Source of the DNA: Lachnospiraceae bacterium | Lineage (GTDB): Bacteria; Bacillota; Clostridia; Lachnospirales; Lachnospiraceae | Assembly: GCA_902362715.1 (NCBI GenBank) | Contig: CABIXN010000002.1 | Location: 248,001 to 312,000, forward strand | Reading direction: 5' to 3' | Length of the DNA stretch: 64,000 nt | In this document: positions 32,147 through 39,767 of the stretch, in pieces | How the letters are laid out: each line of letters starts with the position of its first letter | Numbering within the stretch: position 1 is the stretch's first letter | The notes under the pieces: model-generated | Told to the model about the DNA's origin: nothing | Databases searched by the model: none | Seen by the model: only the letters and a program-made list of their open reading frames with translations | Translations under genes and position numbers: made by a program

Positions 32147-33418
32147 TTACACTCCTTTATTTTGCTTTAATAGTTCCAGAAACGCTTCCAGACGGGTCCT
32201 GATTTGACCGTCATGGCTGTTTCGGCGGTCCACTCCGTCGCCGTCTAAAATCAGCAGCGGAAGGTTGTGTTTCTGCATGGTTTCCCGAAGCAGCATGGAA
32301 CCTCCGGATGACTGTTTGCATCCCCAGTGGCAGAAATTGATAACCCCGTCAGCCCCCAGTTTTTCTGCGATAGATGCCGCCAGATCAGCTTTTTTTTGAT
32401 AAGAGCCGTTATAAAGATTGCAGATCATTTTTTTTGCCAGGGCATTGAGCGGCTGTGATGCGTCAAGAGGCTCCAGGTAATCCAGATTCATTTCCGTGCC
32501 AAGTATCTGATAGTTATCGTTTAAGTTAAAATACTCTTTCAGCGTATTCTGGTAATAGGGAAACAAATGAATCCAGAAAAGCTTCTGCCCGGTGAACGGA
32601 GGTGCTGTTTTTACCTCTTCATACATCGTACGGAAGAAATACAGCATTTCCGGTGTACCGATGCTTAAATGTGTGGCAAACAGCATAAACATCTGCAGGG
32701 TTAATGTGGATGGATAGTCTTTGTGTGCAGATACACGTAAAAAATCCAGATAGTACTGACGGGACAGATTTTCCCGTTCTAGGATGTATGACAGCTCTTT
32801 TAAATCCAGCGTTTTGTGGAACGTATCTTCCAGCATGGCAATCATTTCTTTTAATTGTATTACTACATAGTTCTGACTTTCTTCTGTAAATTCTTCCGGT
32901 ATGTCAAGCATATAGCATGGAACATTGTGCTTTTGGGACAGATGGCGGAAGGTATTAACATTGGCATCGCAGATCATTGAAGTTGTGGTGGCAAAAGCCG
33001 CCGGAGGAATCAGACCTGAATCAATGGCACCGATAAAAGTTTTGTGATAGGAACAGAGTGTGGAAGCAATGCCTTCACTTTCGGCAAAATCAATAAGGGC
33101 ATCCTCTATGTAAAAGCCTGAAAGATAAGAAGACAGGGCTTCGGCGGAAAGACAATACAGCCCAAAACACTGCAGGATTTCCACAGGTGTAAACAAATTG
33201 ACCCAGGCTGTCCGGCCCGGGTGTTTTAATGCACATAAAACATTTCCGATGGCATAGTTGTTCAGGTATTGATAAGCTTTTGGAATGCGTTTATCCATCA
33301 AATATCCTGTCCGGAACTGCTCTAGGCGGAGCCCTGCTTTTATCATACGGAATGCGGCAGACGGATGCCCGGCGGCGGTTTTCTTTATTATATTTCCATA
33401 AGTTTTTATTATCTGCAT
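32147..33418 (-). CDS. 2-hydroxyacyl-CoA dehydratase D-component-like subunit
   Basis: A 423-residue protein of the HgdA/HgdB/BcrBC family of iron-sulfur reductases. Features include GSLIPP-like and ICDANVNTFRHLSQKHNVPCYMLD near the middle and NFCHWGCKQSSGGSMLLRE near the end, where cysteines would ligate the cluster. It is encoded directly before the HgdB-activase fusion, so the pair supplies two D-component chains plus activator from two genes. The start is preceded by AAGTGAGGGA. Related stand-alone systems include the double-cubane cluster proteins that reduce small molecules; which reaction applies here is open. Confidence 0.82.
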   Translation of the reverse strand: MQIIKTYGNIIKKTAAGHPSAAFRMIKAGLRLEQFRTGYLMDKRIPKAYQYLNNYAIGNVLCALKHPGRTAWVNLFTPVEILQCFGLYCLSAEALSSYLSGFYIEDALIDFAESEGIASTLCSYHKTFIGAIDSGLIPPAAFATTTSMICDANVNTFRHLSQKHNVPCYMLDIPEEFTEESQNYVVIQLKEMIAMLEDTFHKTLDLKELSYILERENLSRQYYLDFLRVSAHKDYPSTLTLQMFMLFATHLSIGTPEMLYFFRTMYEEVKTAPPFTGQKLFWIHLFPYYQNTLKEYFNLNDNYQILGTEMNLDYLEPLDASQPLNALAKKMICNLYNGSYQKKADLAASIAEKLGADGVINFCHWGCKQSSGGSMLLRETMQKHNLPLLILDGDGVDRRNSHDGQIRTRLEAFLELLKQNKGV

Positions 33419-33541
33419 ATTGATCCCTCACTTCCTGGCAGGCATTTATTGAGCCTATTATTATAAAAAATAAAAAAAAATTCAAGAGTTTTTGTAAAAA
33501 AACTTTGACTATCAAAACATTCAGGCTGAAAATGAAAGATC

Positions 33542-33570
33542 TTGGGTTTCTAAAAAGGCTGTGCTATGAT
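33542..33570 (+). promoter_or_regulatory. Promoter of the DUF362 gene
   Basis: TTGGGT (33542-33547) and TATGAT (33565-33570) are 17 bases apart, about 100 bases before the preferred start at 33671. Confidence 0.5.
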
Positions 33571-33670
33571 AGCAATAAGAAAATGGAACAAAATGTATAT
33601 CGCTGATGCAGACTGCACAGGCAAAGCATCTGCATTTGCAGGATTTTTTGTGGAAGGAGAAATTAGTACT

Positions 33671-34801
33671 ATGGAATTATCAAAGGTATATTTTACAACA
33701 TTTAAAACATCATTTCGTGAAAATCTTTTGCAGAAATTAAATCGTCTGATAAAAACTGCAGGAATGGGGAATATTGATTTTACAGATAAATATGCGGCAA
33801 TTAAAATTCACTTTGGTGAATATGGAAATCTGGCATTTCTGCGGCCTAATTATGCCAGGGTGGTGGCCGATGCTGTTAAGGAGTTAGGGGGCAAACCTTT
33901 TTTGACAGATTGCAATACACTATATGTAGGTTCTAGGAAAAATGCTCTTGACCACATAGAGACAGCTTATATGAATGGATTTACGCCCTATGCTACCGGA
34001 TGCCATGTGATCATTGCGGATGGCCTGAAAGGTACCGATGAAGTTTTGGTCCCCGTTGACGGTGAATATGTAAAAGAAGCTAAAATTGGCCGCGGACTTA
34101 TGGACGCGGATATCCTTATTTCTCTCACTCATTTTAAAGGCCATGAAGCTGCCGGTTTTGGCGGCGCATTGAAAAACATCGGTATGGGAGGCGGCTCAAG
34201 AGCAGGGAAAATGGAGATGCACAGCGCCGGAAAGCCCTTTGCTGTACAGAAACGCTGCGTTGGCTGCGGCTTTTGTACCAGAGTATGCGCCCATGATGCA
34301 ATTACAATTACGGATAAAAAGGCGTTTATAGACCATAATAAATGTGTTGGCTGCGGCAGGTGTATCGGAGTCTGTCCAAAAGATGCCGTAACAGCTCCTA
34401 ATGATGAGACAAATGATATTCTGAATTGTAAGATTGCAGAATATACTTATGCTGTCTGTAAGGACCGGCCCTGTTTCCACATTGCCCTGATCTGTGATGT
34501 ATCACCATACTGTGACTGCCATGGGGAAAATGATATTCCGATTATTCCAAATGTGGGAATGCTGGCGTCTTTTGACCCGGTAGCTCTGGATGTGGCCTGC
34601 GCAGATCTTTGTAATCAGCAGCCGGTAATTGATGGAAGTGTTCTTGGCGATCATATAAAGAAACAGGAAGAACATAAGCATTTTGATCATGACGAGGATT
34701 ATTTTGGCCTGACACATCCGGATACAAACTGGAAGTCTTCTATTAAGCATGCTGTTAAGATCGGCCTTGGCAGCGATCAGTATGAATTAATAAAAATATA
34801 A
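33671..34801 (+). CDS. DUF362 protein with 2[4Fe-4S] ferredoxin domain
   Basis: A 376-residue iron-sulfur protein. The DUF362 fold surrounds a ferredoxin insert with two motifs, CVGCGFCTRVC and CVGCGRCIGVC (about residues 195-240). N-terminal features include VYFTTFKTSFRENLLQKL, KIHFGEYGNLAF and LISLTHFKGHEAAGFGGALKNIGMG. The function of the family is not established; a low-potential redox or Fe-S handling role is usual speculation. Further cysteines (CFHIALICDVSPYCDCHG) suggest another metal site. The start at 33671 is chosen by the AAGGAG site; the longer frame begins inside the promoter. A nucleotidase gene follows after 53 bases. Confidence 0.82.
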   Translation: MELSKVYFTTFKTSFRENLLQKLNRLIKTAGMGNIDFTDKYAAIKIHFGEYGNLAFLRPNYARVVADAVKELGGKPFLTDCNTLYVGSRKNALDHIETAYMNGFTPYATGCHVIIADGLKGTDEVLVPVDGEYVKEAKIGRGLMDADILISLTHFKGHEAAGFGGALKNIGMGGGSRAGKMEMHSAGKPFAVQKRCVGCGFCTRVCAHDAITITDKKAFIDHNKCVGCGRCIGVCPKDAVTAPNDETNDILNCKIAEYTYAVCKDRPCFHIALICDVSPYCDCHGENDIPIIPNVGMLASFDPVALDVACADLCNQQPVIDGSVLGDHIKKQEEHKHFDHDEDYFGLTHPDTNWKSSIKHAVKIGLGSDQYELIKI

Positions 34802-34811
34802 AATAAAATGG

Positions 34812-34854
34812 ATTCCCCCAAAACTGTGGTGTTGAGGGATAGGAAGGGGGGAAT
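34812..34854 (+). promoter_or_regulatory. Inverted repeat sequestering the ribosome binding site of the nucleotidase gene
   Basis: ATTCCCCC (34812-34819) and GGGGGAAT (34847-34854) are perfect complements separated by 27 bases. The right arm directly abuts the ATG at 34855 and contains the Shine-Dalgarno GGAAGGGGGG. Folding would block initiation, so translational control is plausible. Confidence 0.55.
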
Positions 34855-36810
34855 ATGAAACGGCGGAGTTTGTGGACCGCAGCCATCGCTGCTTTTTTTA
34901 CTTTTCTGGCGGCCTTTTTTTCGGTCTGCGCAGAAGAGCAGGAGGCAAAGCAGCTGCATGTGGTCTTTTCTCACGACATCCATTCCCATCTGGATACGTT
35001 TCCAACTGTTGAGGGGGATACCGAAACAATGATTGGCGGCATGGGACGGATGATGACATTTATACAGCAGGAAAAAGAGAGCAGTCCGGATACGCTCTTA
35101 TTGGACGGAGGAGATTTTTCTATGGGTACGGTATACCAGATGCTTTATGAGACGGAAGCACCGGAGCTTCGCATGTTTGGTTATCTGGGATATGATGCTG
35201 TTACCATTGGTAATCATGAATTCGATTATGGGTCAGAGGGACTTGCCAGGATGTTAAAGCGTGCTGCTAAGAGCGGGGAAGCCCTGCCGGAATTTGTGCT
35301 GTGCAATGTAAAATGGAAAAAACAGCTGAATCAGGAGCAGCAAATGCTGAAGAATGCATTTGAGGAATATGGAATAAAGCCCTATACTATGATTCAGAAA
35401 GGTGATGTAAGAATTGCAGTTATTGGGGTATTTGGAGAAGATGCGCTGGAATGTGTACCTTCTTGTGCCCTGGAGTTTGAAGATCCTGTGAAAGCGGTAA
35501 AGCGGACTGTAAAAAAGATTCAGGATGAAGAAGAGGCAGACCTGATTGTATGCCTGTCTCACAGTGGGACCACCGGGAATCCCGAGACATCCGAAGACGA
35601 AATTCTGGCGGAGGAGGTGCCTGAGCTGGATCTAATTGTGAGTGGTCATACCCACACAAAACTAAAACAGCCTATAAAGGTTGGAAATACCGCGATTGTG
35701 TCCTGCGGCGAGTACGGCAAGCAGATGGGGAAACTGGATTTGGTTCAGAAAGAGGACGGACGCTGGGAGATAAGAGATTATGAACTGGTATCCATGAATA
35801 ATGAATTTTCTTCCGATCAGGGAGTACTTGAACGGCTGGAGCAGTTTTCTGAACTGATTGACAGGGAATATTTATCCGTATACGGATTCACCAGAGATAT
35901 GGTTTTGTGTGAGAATCCTTATCTGTTTGCTACAAAAGACGACCTGTATAAAAGTAAAACGGAAAATAATCTTGGCAATCTGGTTTCGGATGCATTTTAT
36001 TATGCGGCTTGTAAACTGGCGGCAGGAACACCGCCGGCGGATGTAGCGGTAGTGCCCAGCGGATGCGTCAGAGATACTTTTACTACAGGTTCTATTACGG
36101 TGGAAGAAGTATTTAAGTCATATTCTCTGGGGACCGGGCCGGACCGCAGGGCTGGATATCCGTTGATTGGAGTGTATCTAACCGGGGATGAGCTTTTAGC
36201 GGCGGCTGAGATTGATGCTTCCCTTTCAGACTTTATGAAATCAGCCAGATTGTATGCCAGTGGAATTACGTATACCTTTAACCCCAACAGGATGATTTTG
36301 AATAAGGTAACCCGGGCAAAGCTTATTAGACAGCCGGCAGCTCCATGGCAGGGAGCCGGCGGCACTGCCTATGAAGAAATCAGAGATGATGAACTATACT
36401 TTGTAGTTTCAGATCTGTACACCGGACAGATGTTAAAAGAGGTGGAAAAGCTGTCTTATGGTATTTTGTCTGTGACGCCAAAAGATAAAAACGGGAAAAA
36501 GATAGAAGATCTTGAAAGCTGCATTTTGTATGATAAAGATGGTAATGAGATAAAGGCATGGGAAGCGCTGGCGGAGTATATGCTCACCTTTGAGAAAGAG
36601 GGAGAGACAAGGGTGATGCCTGCATATTATAAGACAATGCATGGAAGAAAACTGGTGGATAATAGTAAAAGGGCCGCAGATCTTCTGAAAAATCCCAGCA
36701 AATATGCAGTTATTATCTGTACCATAGCAGTATCAGCAGGTGCTATTACAGTAGTGGGGGCAGCCGCCGCCGCAAGATGTATTCGAAAGAGGATACGGTT
36801 GAAGCGTTAA
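34855..36810 (+). CDS. Surface-anchored 5'-nucleotidase / UshA-like phosphoesterase
   Basis: A 651-residue extracellular enzyme of the 5'-nucleotidase/2',3'-cyclic-phosphodiesterase family. A signal peptide (about 1-26) leads into the metallophosphatase domain with HDIHSHLDTF, LLDGGDFSMGT, IGNHEFDYG, LSHSGTTG and SGHTHTKLK. The C-terminal substrate domain (about 355-580) includes NNLGNLVSDA and NPNRMI. A hydrophobic segment near residues 620-645 followed by basic residues would anchor the protein in the membrane. It releases nucleosides and phosphate from extracellular nucleotides. Its ribosome binding site is enclosed in an inverted repeat. Confidence 0.9.
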   Translation: MKRRSLWTAAIAAFFTFLAAFFSVCAEEQEAKQLHVVFSHDIHSHLDTFPTVEGDTETMIGGMGRMMTFIQQEKESSPDTLLLDGGDFSMGTVYQMLYETEAPELRMFGYLGYDAVTIGNHEFDYGSEGLARMLKRAAKSGEALPEFVLCNVKWKKQLNQEQQMLKNAFEEYGIKPYTMIQKGDVRIAVIGVFGEDALECVPSCALEFEDPVKAVKRTVKKIQDEEEADLIVCLSHSGTTGNPETSEDEILAEEVPELDLIVSGHTHTKLKQPIKVGNTAIVSCGEYGKQMGKLDLVQKEDGRWEIRDYELVSMNNEFSSDQGVLERLEQFSELIDREYLSVYGFTRDMVLCENPYLFATKDDLYKSKTENNLGNLVSDAFYYAACKLAAGTPPADVAVVPSGCVRDTFTTGSITVEEVFKSYSLGTGPDRRAGYPLIGVYLTGDELLAAAEIDASLSDFMKSARLYASGITYTFNPNRMILNKVTRAKLIRQPAAPWQGAGGTAYEEIRDDELYFVVSDLYTGQMLKEVEKLSYGILSVTPKDKNGKKIEDLESCILYDKDGNEIKAWEALAEYMLTFEKEGETRVMPAYYKTMHGRKLVDNSKRAADLLKNPSKYAVIICTIAVSAGAITVVGAAAAARCIRKRIRLKR

Positions 36811-36821
36811 AAAACTAACGC

Positions 36822-36850
36822 TTGTAAATCTTAAGATAGAATGATAAGAT
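36822..36850 (+). promoter_or_regulatory. Promoter of the hydrogenase-maturation operon
   Basis: TTGTAA (36822-36827) and TAAGAT (36845-36850) with a 17-base spacer. Transcription would begin near 36857, giving a leader of about 167 bases. Confidence 0.5.
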
Positions 36851-36856
36851 AGTTCC

Positions 36857-37005
36857 AAGGTGCACGGACAGATAGAATTCTTACCGCAAACCATAAGTGA
36901 AGAATCCATGTGCTGACTGAAAGCAGGGCTGACAGGAAAGCAGATAAGATGATTTATTTTTTGAATTTGTTTATTACCGGCATCCGTTTAGGATGCCGGT
37001 TTGTC
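36857..37005 (+). ncRNA. Candidate structured leader with attenuator upstream of TM1266-hydE-hydF
   Basis: Between the promoter and the TTG start, the leader can form GCAC/GTGC (36862-36865 with 36910-36913) enclosing ATTCTT/AAGAAT (36877-36882 with 36900-36905). It also carries GGACAG (36866) and GGGCTGACAGG (36926) motifs. A strong hairpin, ACCGGCATCC-GTTTA-GGATGCCGGT, then closes the leader at 36976-37000. The layout is that of a riboswitch or attenuator. The ligand is unknown. Confidence 0.4.
36976..37003 (+). terminator. Terminator-like hairpin before the TM1266-family gene
   Basis: A perfect 10-bp stem with a 5-base loop followed by TTTG. It lies only about 21 bases before the start codon and inside the transcript, so it is either an attenuator or the ushA-like gene's terminator. 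Confidence 0.6.
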
Positions 37006-37023
37006 ATTGAAAGGAGAAATTGT

Positions 37024-37287
37024 TTGGATAACAGAGTGGCAATGATTGCAATTGTAGTAGAAGATCAGAGAAGTGTTGATGAACTCAACCATTTACTCCA
37101 TCAGTTTTCGCCGTATATTATTGGGAGAATGGGAATCCCCTATCAAAAAAGAGGAATTTCCCTGATTAGTGTGGCAGTGGATGCACCTGCTGATATTATC
37201 AGCACTCTTTCAGGAAAGCTTGGAATGTTAAAAGGTGTTGCGGCCAAAACGGTATATTCAAAACTGCCGAAAGAAGCTGTAAAATAG
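37024..37287 (+). CDS. TM1266-family iron-only hydrogenase system regulator
   Basis: An 87-residue ACT-like protein annotated in this family as the iron-only hydrogenase system regulator. The conserved frame runs from AMIAIVVEDQRSVDELNHLL through HQFSPYIIGRMGIPYQKRGI to the closing KTVYSKLP. The TTG at 37024 is the best start, seven bases behind AAGGAG; the longer open frame upstream runs through the leader hairpin and is not coding. It heads the hydE-hydF operon, which fits a role in controlling hydrogenase maturation. The ligand is unknown. Confidence 0.85.
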   Translation: MDNRVAMIAIVVEDQRSVDELNHLLHQFSPYIIGRMGIPYQKRGISLISVAVDAPADIISTLSGKLGMLKGVAAKTVYSKLPKEAVK

Positions 37288-37311
37288 CCGGATAGGCGGG
37301 AGAAGTGAAAA

Positions 37312-38379
37312 ATGGACAGGCAGACAGAATTAAAGAAATTGATTGATAAACTGGAAACAGACAGAATGTTAGAAAAAGAAGAGTGGATCAGGCTCATTGA
37401 TGGCCGGACACCAAAGCTTGCAGCTTATCTTTCGGAAAAAGCAGTAAAAATCAGAAAACGTTATTATAACAATCATGTATTTATCCGAGGACTGATAGAG
37501 GTAAGCAATATTTGTAAAAATGACTGTTTTTACTGCGGAATCCGGCGAAGCAACAAGAACGCGGACCGGTATCACCTTACCAGGGGAGAGATTCTGCAGT
37601 GCTGCAGGGAAGGATATGAACTTGGATTTCGCACCTTTGTTCTGCAGGGAGGAGAGGACCCTTATTTTTCCGATGCGATGATTGTTCAGATTGTCAGCGC
37701 CATTAAATGCCAGCATCCGGATTGTGCAGTGACTTTATCTCTGGGAGAAAAATCAAGGGAGAGCTACCAGCTGTATTTTAATGCCGGGGCCGACAGGTAT
37801 CTGCTGCGGCATGAGACGGCGGATGAACAACATTACCGAAAGCTGCATCCTGCCTCTCTTTCTCTGGAAAATCGCATGCGGTGCCTGCGGGATTTAAAGG
37901 AGATTGGATACCAGACCGGTTCAGGATTTATGGTTGGTTCACCAGGCCAGACTACTGAATGTCTGGCAGAAGATATGCTGTTTTTAAAAGATCTGGATCC
38001 TCAGATGGTGGGAATCGGCCCGTTTATTCCACACCATGACACACCCTTTGCCAATGAGAAAAGCGGTACAGCGGAACTGACGCTTTATATGCTTTCACTG
38101 CTGCGGCTGATGCTGCCGGGCGTGCTGCTGCCAGCTACAACAGCTCTTGGAACAATAGCGGCAGACGGGAGAGAGCGGGGGATTTTAGCCGGCGCAAATG
38201 TAGTAATGCCGAATCTTTCTCCTTCCGGGGTCCGGGCAAAATATGAGCTGTATGATAATAAACTGCATACCGGGTCAGAGGCGGCGGAGTCTAAACTCAG
38301 ACTCCAGGAACAAATGGAGGCGATAGGCTATACGCTGGTGACAGCCCGGGGAGATTACTGGGCAGACAGGCCCGCATAA
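37312..38379 (+). CDS. hydE: [FeFe]-hydrogenase H-cluster maturase HydE
   Basis: A 355-residue radical-SAM enzyme that helps build the dithiomethylamine-containing 2Fe subcluster. The SAM cluster is Cys68, Cys72 and Cys75 in ICKNDCFYCGIRR. The motif LQGGEDPYFSD and the later GSGFMVGSPGQTTE and GPFIPHHDTPF are typical of HydE. It starts 24 bases after the TM1266-family gene and ends 13 bases before hydF. The third maturase, HydG, which often lies between them, is absent from this operon, and no hydrogenase structural gene is in the window. Confidence 0.95.
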   Translation: MDRQTELKKLIDKLETDRMLEKEEWIRLIDGRTPKLAAYLSEKAVKIRKRYYNNHVFIRGLIEVSNICKNDCFYCGIRRSNKNADRYHLTRGEILQCCREGYELGFRTFVLQGGEDPYFSDAMIVQIVSAIKCQHPDCAVTLSLGEKSRESYQLYFNAGADRYLLRHETADEQHYRKLHPASLSLENRMRCLRDLKEIGYQTGSGFMVGSPGQTTECLAEDMLFLKDLDPQMVGIGPFIPHHDTPFANEKSGTAELTLYMLSLLRLMLPGVLLPATTALGTIAADGRERGILAGANVVMPNLSPSGVRAKYELYDNKLHTGSEAAESKLRLQEQMEAIGYTLVTARGDYWADRPA

Positions 38380-38392
38380 AGGAGGAAAAGGA

Positions 38393-39619
38393 ATGAGTTT
38401 GAATGCAACACCATCATCGGATCGTGTACATATCGGGATTTTTGGCAGAAGAAATGCCGGCAAGTCCAGCATCATTAATGCAATAACAGGCCAGAGCCTT
38501 GCTATTGTCTCAGATGTGAAAGGAACTACTACCGATCCAGTCAGTAAGGCAATGGAATTGCTTCCGCTGGGGCCGGTGGTGATGATTGATACACCGGGGC
38601 TTGATGATGAAGGAAAACTGGGGGCGCTGCGTATCAGAAAGAGCTACCAGGTCCTTAATAAGACGGATATTGCCGTTTTGGTAGCAGATGCCGGAAGCGG
38701 CGTGGAGGAGCCGGAAAAAAAACTGATTCAGAGGTTTAAAGACAAAAAAATTCCATATGTTATTGCAGTAAATAAATCGGAGCTTTTGAATCAGCAGGAG
38801 AAGGAAGCTGTCTGTCATATGCTGCAGGGAGAAAAAAATCTGATTTTTGTCAGTGCAGTTTTGGGTACAAATATCACAGAGTTAAAAGAGCTCATTGCAA
38901 AGCAGGCGCCCAAAGAGAATGAGGATCAAAGAATTGTCGGGGACCTGCTAAGACCGTCGGATCTGGCAGTGCTGGTTGTGCCTGTAGATAAAGCCGCACC
39001 AAAAGGAAGACTGATTCTTCCACAGCAGCAGACCATCCGGGATATTTTAGAGGCAGATGCAGCGGCGGTTGTCACGAAAGAAAATACATTAAAAGAGACA
39101 TTAAAAAAACTGGGAGAAAAACCAAAACTTGTGATTACGGACAGCCAGGTGTTTGAAAAAGCATCCGCTGATACTCCAGAAGATATCATGCTTACATCTT
39201 TTTCTATCTTATTTGCCCGATATAAAGGAAATCTGGCGGAAATGGTCCGGGGTGTAACCATGCTTGAGCGGTTAAAAGACGGGGATACAGTATTGATTTC
39301 CGAGGGCTGTACGCATCACAGACAATGTGACGATATTGGAACAGTGAAGCTTCCGGGCTGGATTTTAAAGCATACCGGGAAAAATATAAAGTTTGCTTTT
39401 ACCAGCGGAACAGAATTTCCGGAGGATTTAAGTCCGTATGCTTTGGTGATACATTGCGGCGGATGTATGTTAAATGAAAGAGAGATGAAATACCGCATAA
39501 AATGTGCGCTGGATCAGGAGACTCCCATCACGAATTATGGGATTAGTATTGCATATATGACAGGCATTTTAAAGCGGAGTTTAGAGCCGTTTCCGGAAAT
39601 CTTAAAGATGCTTGCATGA
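38393..39619 (+). CDS. hydF: [FeFe]-hydrogenase maturation GTPase HydF
   Basis: A 408-residue scaffold GTPase that carries the 2Fe precursor to the hydrogenase. The GTPase domain has GRRNAGKSS (18-26), the switch GTTTDPV, DTPGLDDE and the NKSE specificity motif. The C-terminal cluster-binding signature is complete: Cys306-x-His308, then His354-Cys355-x-x-Cys358. It is the last gene of the operon. A promoter for the next gene and a terminator both follow within 130 bases. Confidence 0.95.
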   Translation: MSLNATPSSDRVHIGIFGRRNAGKSSIINAITGQSLAIVSDVKGTTTDPVSKAMELLPLGPVVMIDTPGLDDEGKLGALRIRKSYQVLNKTDIAVLVADAGSGVEEPEKKLIQRFKDKKIPYVIAVNKSELLNQQEKEAVCHMLQGEKNLIFVSAVLGTNITELKELIAKQAPKENEDQRIVGDLLRPSDLAVLVVPVDKAAPKGRLILPQQQTIRDILEADAAAVVTKENTLKETLKKLGEKPKLVITDSQVFEKASADTPEDIMLTSFSILFARYKGNLAEMVRGVTMLERLKDGDTVLISEGCTHHRQCDDIGTVKLPGWILKHTGKNIKFAFTSGTEFPEDLSPYALVIHCGGCMLNEREMKYRIKCALDQETPITNYGISIAYMTGILKRSLEPFPEILKMLA

Positions 39620-39666
39620 TGAAAAAAAGACAGGAAAAAATAATAAAGATTTCACAATTCCTTAAG

Positions 39667-39695
39667 TAGACACCAGTGTAATGCTGTGATATGAT
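39667..39695 (+). promoter_or_regulatory. Promoter upstream of the coiled-coil/two-component operon
   Basis: TAGACA (39667-39672) and TATGAT (39690-39695), spacer 17, with a TGn extended -10. It is upstream of, not downstream of, the terminator at 39716. Confidence 0.55.
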
Positions 39696-39715
39696 TTTAA
39701 AAAGAGAAACCAGTG

Positions 39716-39750
39716 AAAAGGCCCGCTGTATGGGACAGCGGGCCTTTTTT
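39716..39750 (+). terminator. Strong terminator between hydF and the coiled-coil gene
   Basis: AAAAGGCCCGCTGT (39716-39729) pairs with ACAGCGGGCCTTTT (39735-39748) and ends in TTTTTT. It ends only 17 bases before the next start codon and shares the region with that gene's ribosome binding site. Confidence 0.85.
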
Positions 39751-39767
39751 GAAAGGCAGGCGAAAAA

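Noticed and set aside
36910..37023. N-terminal extension of the TM1266-family protein
   Set aside because: The extended frame runs through the leader hairpin and lacks conservation. The TTG at 37024 with AAGGAG is the clear start.
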